A stretch of DNA of 64,000 nt from Sphingomonas sp. UV9. Lineage in GTDB: Bacteria > Pseudomonadota > Alphaproteobacteria > Sphingomonadales > Sphingomonadaceae. The notes under the pieces were generated by a model that did no database searches, was not told where the DNA came from, and saw nothing but the letters and a program-made list of their open reading frames with translations. Both the position numbers and the translations under genes were made by a program. The stretch lies in NCBI RefSeq assembly GCF_004101245.1, contig NZ_SCIN01000004.1, forward strand, positions 1-64,000, written 5' to 3'. This document shows, piece by piece, positions 1-7,340 of the stretch; the first letter of the stretch is position 1, and every line of letters starts with the position of its first letter.

Positions 1-20
1 CGTCCGCACAGCCGGACCGT

Positions 21-97
<77 letters not shown>

Positions 98-124
98 ATT
101 CCAATACATCACCACAACCGCAAA

Positions 125-152
125 TCCCCGTAGCAACAGCTCCGGGGACTTT
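125..152 (+). terminator. possible terminator after tRNA-fMet
   Basis: TCCCCG and CGGGGA form a 6-bp stem with a 12-nt loop, followed by CTTT. It sits 27 nt after the tRNA CCA end, a sensible place for transcript termination. The T tract is short, so the call is weak. Confidence 0.35.
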
Positions 153-329
153 ATGCGTTCCGGCGGCGGCCGGACTTGCCCTCCATTGTGCCGAACATAC
201 GCACCCGAGCTATTCCCCACGCCCCCACTTATCGCACCAAAATGCGCGCGGCCCGTTTGCAAATTGGGAAATATGGGCTTTGCGTCCGATCGGACCGAGA
301 CTGCACGGTGCCCGAAGACAGGGCTTATC

Positions 330-718
330 ATGACCCAGCATCGTAGTTTTGCGCGCATGGCGGGGGTTCTAACGGTCGGGATGGGCGCGCTGTCGCGGTC
401 CGCGTGCGTCACCCGCCGGCGAAGATCGCGATCTCGCTGGAGGGCTATGGCTTCCAGCCGTCGCAGTCGCAATGCGTCGGCGATCGGCTCGAGGCGAACC
501 TGTCGCTCGGGCAGCTCCAGCAGCTGGGTCGTGCCGCCAAGGCCTCGCGCGACGGCGACACGACGACGGACCGCCTGACCGTGAGCGATTTCATCCGCGT
601 GTCGGGGCAGGTCAAGGATCCCAAGCGGGCGATACGGTCGTATCGAACACCCGCGACTTCGGGGCGCAAGCCTAGAGCTATGTGGAAATTTGGACGCCGC
701 GGATCATCGCCGCGCTGA
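330..718 (+). pseudogene. frameshifted small lipoprotein gene
   Basis: An ATG at 330 opens a signal-peptide-like stretch (MTQHRSFARMAGVLTVGMGALS) that ends at a possible lipobox cysteine. The frame then breaks near 402-410. The continuation in the +1 neighbouring frame (PPAKIAISLEGYGFQ, then LEANLSLGQLQQLGRAAK and DRLTVSDFIRVSGQV) reads as a small conserved secreted or lipoprotein family that I recall from sphingomonads. The usual C-terminal end is not seen; homology fades after about 635 and runs into the remains of the next gene. No frame joins the two halves, so I call it broken. The family function is unknown. Confidence 0.55.
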
Positions 719-1800
719 TCATCCTGGCGATCGGCTGGACGATCGCCCGCGCCGTGAAGTGAGGCGTCGCCAAGCTCGTCAACAAGACGCCGCTCGCGAT
801 CCACGCCAACGAGCCCAACGCTAACCCGCGCAACCCGTCAATGATCGGCGCGCAGGTCGGCGATGCCGCCTATTGGGTGGTTCTGCTGATCACGCCGTTC
901 CTCGCCACGCAGCCACTGGGCCTTGCCGGCGCGACCGGCCCGCTCGGCGACATGCTGCAGGGCTTATGTCGGGCAGTGCCGCGGATCATCGGCGCGGCGC
1001 TGATCTTCTTCCTGGGCTATGTGCTCGCCAAGGTCGCCAAGAAGGCGGTCATCACGGCCAGCCATGTCGAGCGCTTCTCGACGCACGTCGGTGCCACCAA
1101 GCCGACCGATCCGACCATGCTGCCCCGGACCATCGGTGGCATCGTGTTCGCGCTGATCATCATCCCGGTGTCGATCGCGGCACTCGACACGCTGACCATC
1201 GCGGCGATCTCGCAGTCTGCAACCGCCATGCTGCGCATCATCCTCTCGGCAGCCAAGAGAACCGCCAGCTCGGCACGACCGGTCCCTCGTTCGTGCCGTC
1301 CAAGGCCGTCGGCACCGGCGCATTTGTCGCGATCCCGATCTTCGGCCTGATCGAAGCCTTCCGCCAGCTGAACTTCGCCTATGACTCGCAGATCATTCCG
1401 GCGTGCTGACGCTGTTCGGGCAGGTCGTGTTCGGTGCGATCATCATCTTCGCATCGGTCGTCATCGCGCGTTTCGTGGCCCACGCCATCGAGCGTAACGG
1501 CGACCAGGGCACGCGCGTCGCCGCGCCCGTCGTGCGGATCGCGATCATCGTGCTCGGCACGGCGATCGGCCGGCCCTTCATGGGTCCGGCCGACGACATC
1601 ATCAACTTGGCGTTCGGGTTGTTGCTCGGAGCGATCGCGGTCGCCTCGGCGCTGGCGTTCGGCCTGGGCGGTCGCGACGCCGCCGGCAATGCCGTCAAGC
1701 GCAGGCTCGATGGCATCAAGCCAAACGAGGACACCGCCACGAGGCGTTCGCCCGGTGAAGGTCTGGGTGAGCAGCAAGGCGAAGAAACGACGGCAGATTC
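661..1800 (+). pseudogene. mechanosensitive ion channel-like membrane protein, degenerate
   Basis: Pieces in three frames line up as one protein of hydrophobic TM-helix repeats. Frame 1 gives SYVEIWTPRIIAALIILAIG, an in-frame TGA at 760-762 (where I would expect a Trp codon) and, from 841, AYWVVLLITPFLATQPLGLA and VPRIIGAALIFFLGYVLAKV up to about 1260. Another frame then carries GPSFVPSKAVGTGAFVAIPI to about 1395. A third carries VLTLFGQVVFGAIIIFASVV to about 1730. An in-frame TAG also lies at 673-675. With two stops and at least two frameshifts it cannot encode a full channel. The family (MscS-related conserved TM helix) is inferred from the repeat pattern. Confidence 0.75.
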
Positions 1801-1929
1801 GATGAACCGTCCGCAATCGGGATCTTTCGAGGATCGTAACGACGTCCACGACGTTACCGAAACGCCTCGTTTCTACTTCTTCATCTTTGATCACTCTGTT
1901 CAACCCATTATCAACCAAGGAGACTTTTT

Positions 1930-2214
1930 ATGAACACCGACACCCTCGCAGGCGCAGCAACCGATTTCGGCGGCAAGGCCAAGGAAACGCTCGGCACCGC
2001 GACTGGTGACCAGTCGCTCAAGAGCGAAGGCGTTGCGGATCAGTTGAGCGGCACCGTCCAGAAGACCGTCGGCCAAGCCAAGGACGTCGTCGAGGAGAAC
2101 ATCCGTCCGCTCGTCGACTATGTGCGCCAGTTCTCGAAGGAGCGCCCGTTGGCCGCAGCAGCGGTTGCCGGCGTCCTCGGCATCGCGCTGATCAACACGC
2201 TCCGCGGCAAGTAA
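1930..2214 (+). CDS. CsbD-like stress protein with C-terminal membrane anchor
   Basis: The 94-residue protein has an N-terminal CsbD-type helical region (residues 5-55: GKAKETLGTATGDQSL, then KTVGQAKD) and a C-terminal hydrophobic helix (PLAAAAVAGVLGIALINTL) ending in RGK, the layout of small ElaB/DUF883-like ribosome- or membrane-associated stress proteins. A strong AAGGAG sits just upstream of the ATG. A perfect GAAACG-N3-CGTTTC inverted repeat lies at 1859-1873, but I could not fit it to a known promoter class. CsbD proteins are usually general-stress induced; the biochemical role is unknown. It is intact although the genes on both sides are damaged. Confidence 0.85.
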   Translation: MNTDTLAGAATDFGGKAKETLGTATGDQSLKSEGVADQLSGTVQKTVGQAKDVVEENIRPLVDYVRQFSKERPLAAAAVAGVLGIALINTLRGK

Positions 2215-2322
2215 GCCGTACGGGCTAGGCCCTAAGGGGCGGCGGATGGCCACGGCCTCCGCTGCCCCTGATTTCGAGGATCAGAGACGCACGTCGAGGC
2301 GTCCTGTACGAGGCACAAGAGG

Positions 2323-3006
2323 ATGACCGAAGCGTCACAGTTTCGCGCCGTTGCAGGATCAGCGCGGCGCCCCCGTCCGATCGCCACCGCGCGCCGTCTG
2401 GCAGCCGAGACGATCGGGACTTTCTGGCTGGTCCTCGGGGGTTGCGGCGCCGTGCTTCTGGCAGCCGGCGCTAGCGTTCCCGGTTCCATCGGGTTGGTCG
2501 GCGTCTCGCTCGCCTTCGGACTCACCGTTTTCACGATGGCGCTTGCCGTCGGCTTCATTTCCGGTGAACATTTCAATCCCGCGGTCAGCCTGGGCGTGAC
2601 GATCGCCGGCCGGTTTCCCGTGCGCGATCTGCCGGGCTATGTCCTGGCGCAACTCGTCGGCGGGATTCTCGCCAGCGCGGCGCTTGCGGCCCTCGCGTCC
2701 GGCACGGCCGGGTTCGACCTGGTCGCCAGCGGCTTCGCGGCTAACGGCTATGGTGCCAATTCGCCGGGCGGCTTCAGCGCCGCGGCCGCGTTTGTCGCCG
2801 AAGCGATCCTGACGGCCGGTTTCCTGATCGTCATTCTCGGCGCCACCGACGTGCGCTCTCCGGCGGCGTTCGCGCCACTGTCGATCGGCCTCGCGCTGAC
2901 GCTCATCCACCTGATTTCGATTCCGATCGGCGATACCCCGGTCGAGTTGTTTGTCGGCGACCATCGCACCCCCGCGGAGGTTCGCACGCAGGGAGGCCGC
3001 GCATGA
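2323..3006 (+). CDS. aquaporin (MIP family), C-terminally truncated
   Basis: Residues 27-205 follow the AqpZ fold through TM5: TM1 [20 protein letters not shown]2, the first pore motif FNPAVSLG (about 86-93), TM3, TM4 and TM5 ending [10 protein letters not shown]. The family next has a second loop with an NPA(R) motif and a sixth helix. Here the sequence passes straight from SIPIGDTPV into [16 protein letters not shown] and stops, so the second NPA, its selectivity-filter Arg and TM6 are gone. With an unusual 25-residue N-terminal extension, total length (227) still looks normal. A water channel without the second half-helix is unlikely to work, so this is probably a decaying gene. The stop overlaps the next ATG (ATGA). 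Confidence 0.8.
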   Translation: MTEASQFRAVAGSARRPRPIATARRLAAETIGTFWLVLGGCGAVLLAAGASVPGSIGLVGVSLAFGLTVFTMALAVGFISGEHFNPAVSLGVTIAGRFPVRDLPGYVLAQLVGGILASAALAALASGTAGFDLVASGFAANGYGANSPGGFSAAAAFVAEAILTAGFLIVILGATDVRSPAAFAPLSIGLALTLIHLISIPIGDTPVELFVGDHRTPAEVRTQGGRA

Positions 3007-3272
3007 TCGATCATAGCGATCACAGCGATTACGATGCGGAGTTCGACGCAGCCCATCACGAGTCCCGTTCCGATGAGGAATGGGAAGGCGTGTGGAATAT
3101 GGAGGAGCGCAATCGCGACGCGATGCGCAAGATCGAGCTCGGCTTGGTCGTCGTCGCGGCCGCCGCCGCACTGGTCGTCGTGCGTGGCGGCTGGTTGCGC
3201 CTGTCGTCGCGGCCGAGCCACATCGTCCCGTCCGCGGCCGATATCCACGTCAAGCCGCCCCCACCACGCTGA
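3003..3272 (+). CDS. hypothetical single-pass membrane protein
   Basis: The 89-residue ORF overlaps the aquaporin stop by ATGA. Its acidic, His-rich N-terminus ([20 protein letters not shown]) is followed by a basic/acidic segment, one predicted TM helix ([15 protein letters not shown], about 44-60) and a short proline-rich tail. I recognise no family. The ATGA coupling and clear hydrophobic helix support translation. The alternative is that it arose when the aquaporin 3' end was rearranged. Confidence 0.45.
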   Translation: MIDHSDHSDYDAEFDAAHHESRSDEEWEGVWNMEERNRDAMRKIELGLVVVAAAAALVVVRGGWLRLSSRPSHIVPSAADIHVKPPPPR

Positions 3273-3310
3273 CCCCGGATACGGCTCGCCGAGTGTGGGC
3301 CGTATCGTCG

Positions 3311-3358
3311 ACATAAAAGAAAGGGCGGTTGCCGGCATCGCTGCCGGCAACCGCCCTT
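3311..3358 (-). terminator. Rho-independent terminator of hsp20
   Basis: A perfect 17-bp stem (3321-3337 against 3342-3358) with a TCGC/GCGA loop is followed, on the minus strand, by TTTCTTTTAT. It lies 45 nt past the hsp20 stop codon and is the strongest terminator in the window. The stem could also stop transcription coming from the left. Confidence 0.85.
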
Positions 3359-3403
3359 CGATCATGCAGGACCTGTCGGGCAGATCCCATCACGATGGTC
3401 CGA

Positions 3404-3898
3404 TCAGGCGGCGTCGCGCTCCGCCTGATGATCCTCGATCCGGACCTCGGTATCGCGCGCGCGATCGTTCGCCGCGGCACCCGAGATCTCGATCCGGCGC
3501 GGCTTCATCGCCTCGGGGATCTCGCGCTTCAGGGCGATCCGCAACAGCCCGTTGTCGAAGCTCGCCATCTGCACCTGGACGAAATCGGCCAGCTGGAAAC
3601 GCCGCTCGAACGCGCGCGTCGCGATCCCGCGGTGAACGAAGCGACCTTCGTCGCGGTCGTCCGGCTTGCGCCCGCTGACCGTCAGCTGGTTGTTCTGCGC
3701 GACGATCTCGATGTCGTCGGGACGGAACCCGGCAACCGCGAGCGTGATCTGATAGCTGTCCTCGCTCTCGCGTTCGATATCGAAGGGCGGATAGCCATCG
3801 ACCGTCTCGGTCCGCGCGGTCGCCTCCAGCAGGTCGAACAACCGGTCGAAACCGACGGTGGAGCGACGATAGGGCGTGAAATCGAAGTTCGTCCTCAT
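3404..3898 (-). CDS. Hsp20/alpha-crystallin small heat-shock protein
   Basis: The 164-residue protein begins MRTNFDFTPYRRSTVGFDRL, the usual IbpA-type N-terminus. An alpha-crystallin domain follows (about 38-130: YPPFDIERESEDSYQITLAV, with the GLLRIALKREIPE beta9-type strand near its end) and then an acidic tail. It holds unfolding proteins in the cytoplasm until DnaK/ClpB refold them. The start at 3898 was chosen because GAGGAGG is correctly placed before it and because upstream codons are unlike the family; an in-frame ATG at 4021 would lie on top of the promoter. The leader looks like a heat-sensing ROSE element (separate entry). Confidence 0.95.
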   Translation of the reverse strand: MRTNFDFTPYRRSTVGFDRLFDLLEATARTETVDGYPPFDIERESEDSYQITLAVAGFRPDDIEIVAQNNQLTVSGRKPDDRDEGRFVHRGIATRAFERRFQLADFVQVQMASFDNGLLRIALKREIPEAMKPRRIEISGAAANDRARDTEVRIEDHQAERDAA

Positions 3899-3987
3899 AT
3901 CCAAATCCTCCTCATGAGCAATCTGAGCACGAGGAACACCGGGAGAGCCGGTGCCCTCAGTCACCGGACCGATCAACGCGTCCGGCG
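3899..3987 (-). promoter_or_regulatory. candidate ROSE-type RNA thermometer, hsp20 5' UTR
   Basis: The leader between the promoter and the hsp20 ATG folds into successive hairpins: CGGAC/GTCCG, then CACCGG/CCGGTG with a CTCTC loop, then a short final hairpin pairing TTGCTC (plus-strand 3916-3921) with the GAGGAGGAT that holds the Shine-Dalgarno (3906-3913). ROSE elements in alphaproteobacterial hsp20 genes end in exactly such a U(U/C)GCU strand opposite AGGA. Seen: the hairpins and the motif. Known: ROSE controls translation of rhizobial small heat-shock genes. Inferred: heat opens this one. Confidence 0.65.
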
Positions 3988-3993
3988 ATTGCA

Positions 3994-4021
3994 AAAATAA
4001 TTTTCGGCGTCCGAGCGTCAA
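3994..4021 (-). promoter_or_regulatory. hsp20 promoter
   Basis: On the minus strand TTGACG (complement of 4016-4021) and TATTTT (complement of 3994-3999) are separated by 16 nt. The preceding bases make CTTGACG, so a sigma-32 reading of the -35 is also possible. Transcription would start near 3987, giving a leader of about 90 nt that holds the ROSE-like structure. Confidence 0.55.
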
Positions 4022-4099
4022 GATTTTCGCGTGAAATTTTTTCTGTCGTGGCGGGTGTTGGATTGATGGAAAGGGTTGAGAAGCCGACCACGATACGGT

Positions 4100-4912
4100 T
4101 CAGTCGATCCGTTGCGCGATCAACGCCGCTTCTCGCGAACAGAGTGCGGGCGCCGGTTTTGGTGTCGTCGGATTTCGACGGAGCGCATCCATTTCGACGC
4201 GCGCGGCAGCGAGATCGGCCTTGAACGCCGTAACGTCACGCTCTGCGGTCAGCGTGGCCGATGCGGAGAGGCGCCCGGCCTCGACCGCGCTCGCATTATG
4301 GACGCCGCAGACCAGGCGACTTTCGCCGAACGCGCGGCCGCGTGCCAGGATCGGCGTGGCGCGGTCGGGGGCGAGTTCGGCGAGCAACGTCGCCCAGGTC
4401 CAGCCCGCCGTGGTGTGCCCCGACGGATAGTCATAGCTGTCCGCGACCTCTGCAGCGGGCTGGCAGGTCGCGCCCTGGTCGATCAGGAACGGGCGCTGGC
4501 GCTTGTAGAAATTCTTGGCGATCCCGGTGCCGCGTGCGGTGTCCGACGAAGCGCGAGCGATCAGCATGGCGGTGCGCGGCGCCATTTGCGGAGTCAGCAC
4601 GATGCCCACCGCACAGCTGTAATCACGCATCATATCGACGGGTGCGAGCTTCACGTCGTTGGTCGCCATCGCCCAGCGCGCAGTGCCGGCAAACGCCCGC
4701 GTCGCCCTGAAAACCGCACGGTCGGCGGTTGCGCGCGGATCGCCGGGCCGCGGCGCAGGCGGCAAGACGGCGAGTACGTCGAAGGCGCCGGGGGCGAGAT
4801 ACCCCGATCGAGCCTCTGTCCTCTCGACCCGCGCCAAGGCTGCACCGCCGCCAAGGCATAGCGCGGTTAGCGTTGCGGCAAGAACCGCGTTCGCGCTGCT
4901 CGGGCGCGGCAT
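4100..4912 (-). CDS. class A nonspecific acid phosphatase (PhoN-like), variant motif 3
   Basis: The 270-residue protein has a signal peptide (MPRPSSANAVLAATLTALCL...AALA) and the acid phosphatase/PAP2 signature: KNFYKRQRP (KX6RP), PSGHTTAGW, then GESRLVCGVHNASAVEAGR. In the family the third motif is SRX5HX3D; here the Asp is Ala (HNASA), which could weaken or change catalysis. It would release phosphate from organic phosphomonoesters in the periplasm. The start overlaps the stop of the MerC-like gene by ATGA, so the two are co-translated. Longer in-frame upstream starts would lie wholly inside that gene and are rejected. Confidence 0.88.
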   Translation of the reverse strand: MPRPSSANAVLAATLTALCLGGGAALARVERTEARSGYLAPGAFDVLAVLPPAPRPGDPRATADRAVFRATRAFAGTARWAMATNDVKLAPVDMMRDYSCAVGIVLTPQMAPRTAMLIARASSDTARGTGIAKNFYKRQRPFLIDQGATCQPAAEVADSYDYPSGHTTAGWTWATLLAELAPDRATPILARGRAFGESRLVCGVHNASAVEAGRLSASATLTAERDVTAFKADLAAARVEMDALRRNPTTPKPAPALCSREAALIAQRID

Positions 4913-5340
4913 CACGCGGTCGCCGCCGTCTGCGTCAAGCGGTTGCGCCAGTTGGCGACGTGCGCGAACGCGAGCATCAGGCTGCCGCTGACGGACAACA
5001 TGGTCTCGAGTGCCGCGCGGCCACCGAAAACGATCCCGAGCGTCATCAGCACGAGTCCACTGGCGCCCAGTATCACCGGGGGGATGGCGTGGTGCACGCG
5101 CCACCCGCCGATCAACGCCAGCGCGCTCGTCGGGACCGCGAAGGCGAGGACGGCGACGTGGAATGTCTCGCCCGGATCGAACCATGTCGCGAGCGCCGGC
5201 AACGCCGCGAGCAGTAACGGCAGCGCCAGGCAATGCACCATGCAGACCACCGATGCGCAGACCGCCAGGCTGTCGAGCATGTCGCCACCAGGGGCAGGCC
5301 GCGGGCTCGAGCCTGTAGGTTCGTCAGGGTGTCGCATCAT
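4912..5340 (-). CDS. MerC domain inner-membrane protein
   Basis: The 142-residue protein has four hydrophobic segments after a short cytoplasmic N-terminus. TM1 carries the MerC-type pair in CASVVCMVHCLALPLLLAA, with the second helix entered through a Pro-rich turn. MerC proteins move Hg(II) or related soft metals. Without merA/merR nearby, and facing a COG0523 metallochaperone gene across a Zur-like palindrome, a zinc or general metal role is more likely. AAGGAG lies 5 nt before the chosen ATG at 5340; a second ATG follows at once (MMRHP). Confidence 0.82.
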   Translation of the reverse strand: MMRHPDEPTGSSPRPAPGGDMLDSLAVCASVVCMVHCLALPLLLAALPALATWFDPGETFHVAVLAFAVPTSALALIGGWRVHHAIPPVILGASGLVLMTLGIVFGGRAALETMLSVSGSLMLAFAHVANWRNRLTQTAATA

Positions 5341-5422
5341 GGAATCTCCTTGGGCCTCGCGGCGTGACCTGAACGTGCCTCGCGGCTTGACCCGAACCGC
5401 GATCGATGACAGCAGCACGGCG

Positions 5423-5439
5423 ATGATACATCATATCAT
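5423..5439. promoter_or_regulatory. Zur/Fur-like operator palindrome
   Basis: ATGATA-CATCA-TATCAT is a perfect 6+6 inverted repeat in the short AT-rich gap between the divergent MerC-like and COG0523 genes. Size and composition suit a Fur-family (Zur) dimer site. COG0523/DUF1826 pairs are commonly Zur-repressed, so it may control both directions. The regulator itself is not in the window. Confidence 0.5.
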
Positions 5440-5457
5440 GATTCGCAAGGTGTAAAT

Positions 5458-6729
5458 GTGGATACGATGAAACCGAACGCTTCTCCCAATGACGGTGCCG
5501 GCGGGATGACGACCGATAGTCGGCTGCCCGTGACCGTGCTGTCTGGGTTTCTCGGTGCCGGCAAGACGACGGTGCTCAACCATATCCTCGCCAACCGCGA
5601 GGGGCGGCGCGTGGCGGTGATCGTCAACGACATGTCCGAAGTGAACATCGACGCCGATCTCGTCCGCGGGGGCGATGCCGCCTTCGCGCACAGCGAAGAG
5701 ACGCTGGTCGAGATGTCGAACGGCTGCATCTGCTGCACGTTGCGCGACGATCTGCTCGCAGAAGTCCGCACGCTGGCGGAGGCGGGGCGGTTCGACCAGT
5801 TGGTGATCGAAAGCACCGGCATCTCAGAGCCCCTGCCGGTCGCGACGACCTTCTCGTTCCGCGACGAGGACGGCGTGTCGCTGGGCGACGTCGCGCGGCT
5901 CGATACGATGGTCACGGTGGTCGATGCGCTCAATCTGTTGAAGGACTATTCGAGCCGGGATTTTCTTGCCGATCGCGGGCAGTCGCTCGGGGACGAGGAT
6001 ACCCGCAGTCTGGTCGGCCTGCTGGTCGAGCAGATCGAATTCGCCGATGTCGTGGTCGTCAACAAGGCAAGCGCGGTGTCGGCCGAGCAACTCGCGGTGG
6101 TCAAGAAGCTGGTCGCCTCGCTTAACGCCGACGCGCGGATCGTCACCTGCGACCAGGGGCGCGTGCCGCTTTCTGCAATTCTCGATACCTGGCTGTTCGA
6201 CGAGGAGAAGGCGGCGCGCCATCCGCTCTGGGCCAAGGAACTCTACGGGTACGCGCATCACCAGCCCGAGACCGAGGAATACGGTATCGAAAGCTTCGTC
6301 TACCGCGCACGCGCGCCGTTCCATCCGGTCCGCCTCCATGATTTCCTCGTCGATGGCGGGCTGGATCACGTCGTCCGTGCGAAAGGCCATTTCTGGCTGG
6401 CGACACGCCCTGACTGGGTTGGCGAACTGGCTGTTGCCGGAAGCGAGACCACGACGTCGCGAATGGGCCGCTGGTGGGCGACGGTGCCGAAGACGCAATG
6501 GCCGGTCGATGACCGGTTCGAGCGGTTCGTCGCGGCGCATTGGGATCAGATCTGGGGTGATCGGCGCCAGGAACTCGTGTTCATCGGGATCGGCATGGAC
6601 GAAGCGGTGATCCGCGCGCGGCTCGACGCCTGCCTGATGCCGGTCTGCGTCTATACGCCCGAGATGTGGAAGGGCTTGCGCGATCCGTTTCCGGCCTGGG
6701 GCGAGCAGGTGCTGGAGGCGGCGGAATGA
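5458..6729 (+). CDS. COG0523 GTP-dependent zinc metallochaperone (ZigA/ZagA type)
   Basis: The 423-residue protein has a P-loop GFLGAGKTT (30-38), the COG0523 hallmark GCICCT (Cys90, 92, 93), Walker B/switch residues, an NKAS guanine motif and the C-terminal CobW_C domain. It is predicted to bind GTP and Zn and load metal onto clients under zinc limitation. GTG at 5458 is preceded by AAGG; ATGs nine bases (5467) and 48 bases downstream (MTTDSRLP) are alternatives, the last giving a more family-like N-terminus. It overlaps the next gene by ATGA, forming a two-gene operon with the Zur-like site upstream. Confidence 0.92.
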   Translation: MDTMKPNASPNDGAGGMTTDSRLPVTVLSGFLGAGKTTVLNHILANREGRRVAVIVNDMSEVNIDADLVRGGDAAFAHSEETLVEMSNGCICCTLRDDLLAEVRTLAEAGRFDQLVIESTGISEPLPVATTFSFRDEDGVSLGDVARLDTMVTVVDALNLLKDYSSRDFLADRGQSLGDEDTRSLVGLLVEQIEFADVVVVNKASAVSAEQLAVVKKLVASLNADARIVTCDQGRVPLSAILDTWLFDEEKAARHPLWAKELYGYAHHQPETEEYGIESFVYRARAPFHPVRLHDFLVDGGLDHVVRAKGHFWLATRPDWVGELAVAGSETTTSRMGRWWATVPKTQWPVDDRFERFVAAHWDQIWGDRRQELVFIGIGMDEAVIRARLDACLMPVCVYTPEMWKGLRDPFPAWGEQVLEAAE

Positions 6730-7337
6730 GTGCGGCACGCGCGATGCGCGAGGATGCGTTGTGGGACGGGGCGGTTGCGATCAGCGACGATCAGGCGGTT
6801 CTCCAGCGGATACTGGATCCCGAGGTGCATCTTGCGATCTGCCGGCATCGGGACGTGCCCAGCCTCGATGGGCTCGACTGGGACGCGATTGCGGATATCG
6901 ACCAGGACGTGCCGGTCGTGGCACTGGCATCGGCGATTCCCGAGGCGCTGACGTCGGCCGGCTACCGCGATGCCATCGCGCTGGCCGACGCGATCGTCCC
7001 GCTCGCCTCGTCGTTCGCCACTCTGATGGCGTGCGACGAGCTTCGTATCCGGCTCGACGTGATCGAGACCGACGCGTGTCGAAAATTCCACGCCGATCAG
7101 GTGACCGTGCGGTTGCTTATGCCGTTGGTCGGTCCCGGTACCCAGTGGGCATATGCGAACACCCAGGGGCAGATCCCCGAAGGCCAGTTGCGGATAGGCG
7201 ACGTCGGGCTGTTCAAAGGACGGGTCTGGGCGGAGGAGCCGATCATTCTCCACCGCTCGCCGCCGATCGGCGCGACGGGGATTACGCGCGTGCTGCTCGT
7301 GATCGACCCAGGCTTCGCCGCCGCCTCGCGTCCTTGA
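6726..7337 (+). CDS. DUF1826 protein, partner of COG0523 GTPase
   Basis: The 203-residue soluble protein carries the DUF1826 features [20 protein letters not shown] and later [20 protein letters not shown]. CRKFHxD and the C-terminal HRSP resemble a cupin-like metal-binding set. It starts inside the stop of the GTPase gene (ATGA) and is probably expressed with it. DUF1826 genes recur beside COG0523 genes in zinc-limitation loci, so it may be a client, an alternative zinc-sparing enzyme or a Zn carrier. No activity can be assigned from the sequence. Confidence 0.85.
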   Translation: MSAARAMREDALWDGAVAISDDQAVLQRILDPEVHLAICRHRDVPSLDGLDWDAIADIDQDVPVVALASAIPEALTSAGYRDAIALADAIVPLASSFATLMACDELRIRLDVIETDACRKFHADQVTVRLLMPLVGPGTQWAYANTQGQIPEGQLRIGDVGLFKGRVWAEEPIILHRSPPIGATGITRVLLVIDPGFAAASRP

Positions 7338-7340
7338 TTG

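Noticed and set aside
1859-1925. EcfG-type stress promoter before the CsbD gene
   Set aside because: The GAAACG-N3-CGTTTC palindrome is real, but no GGAAC -35 at the right distance from a CGTT -10 could be fitted.
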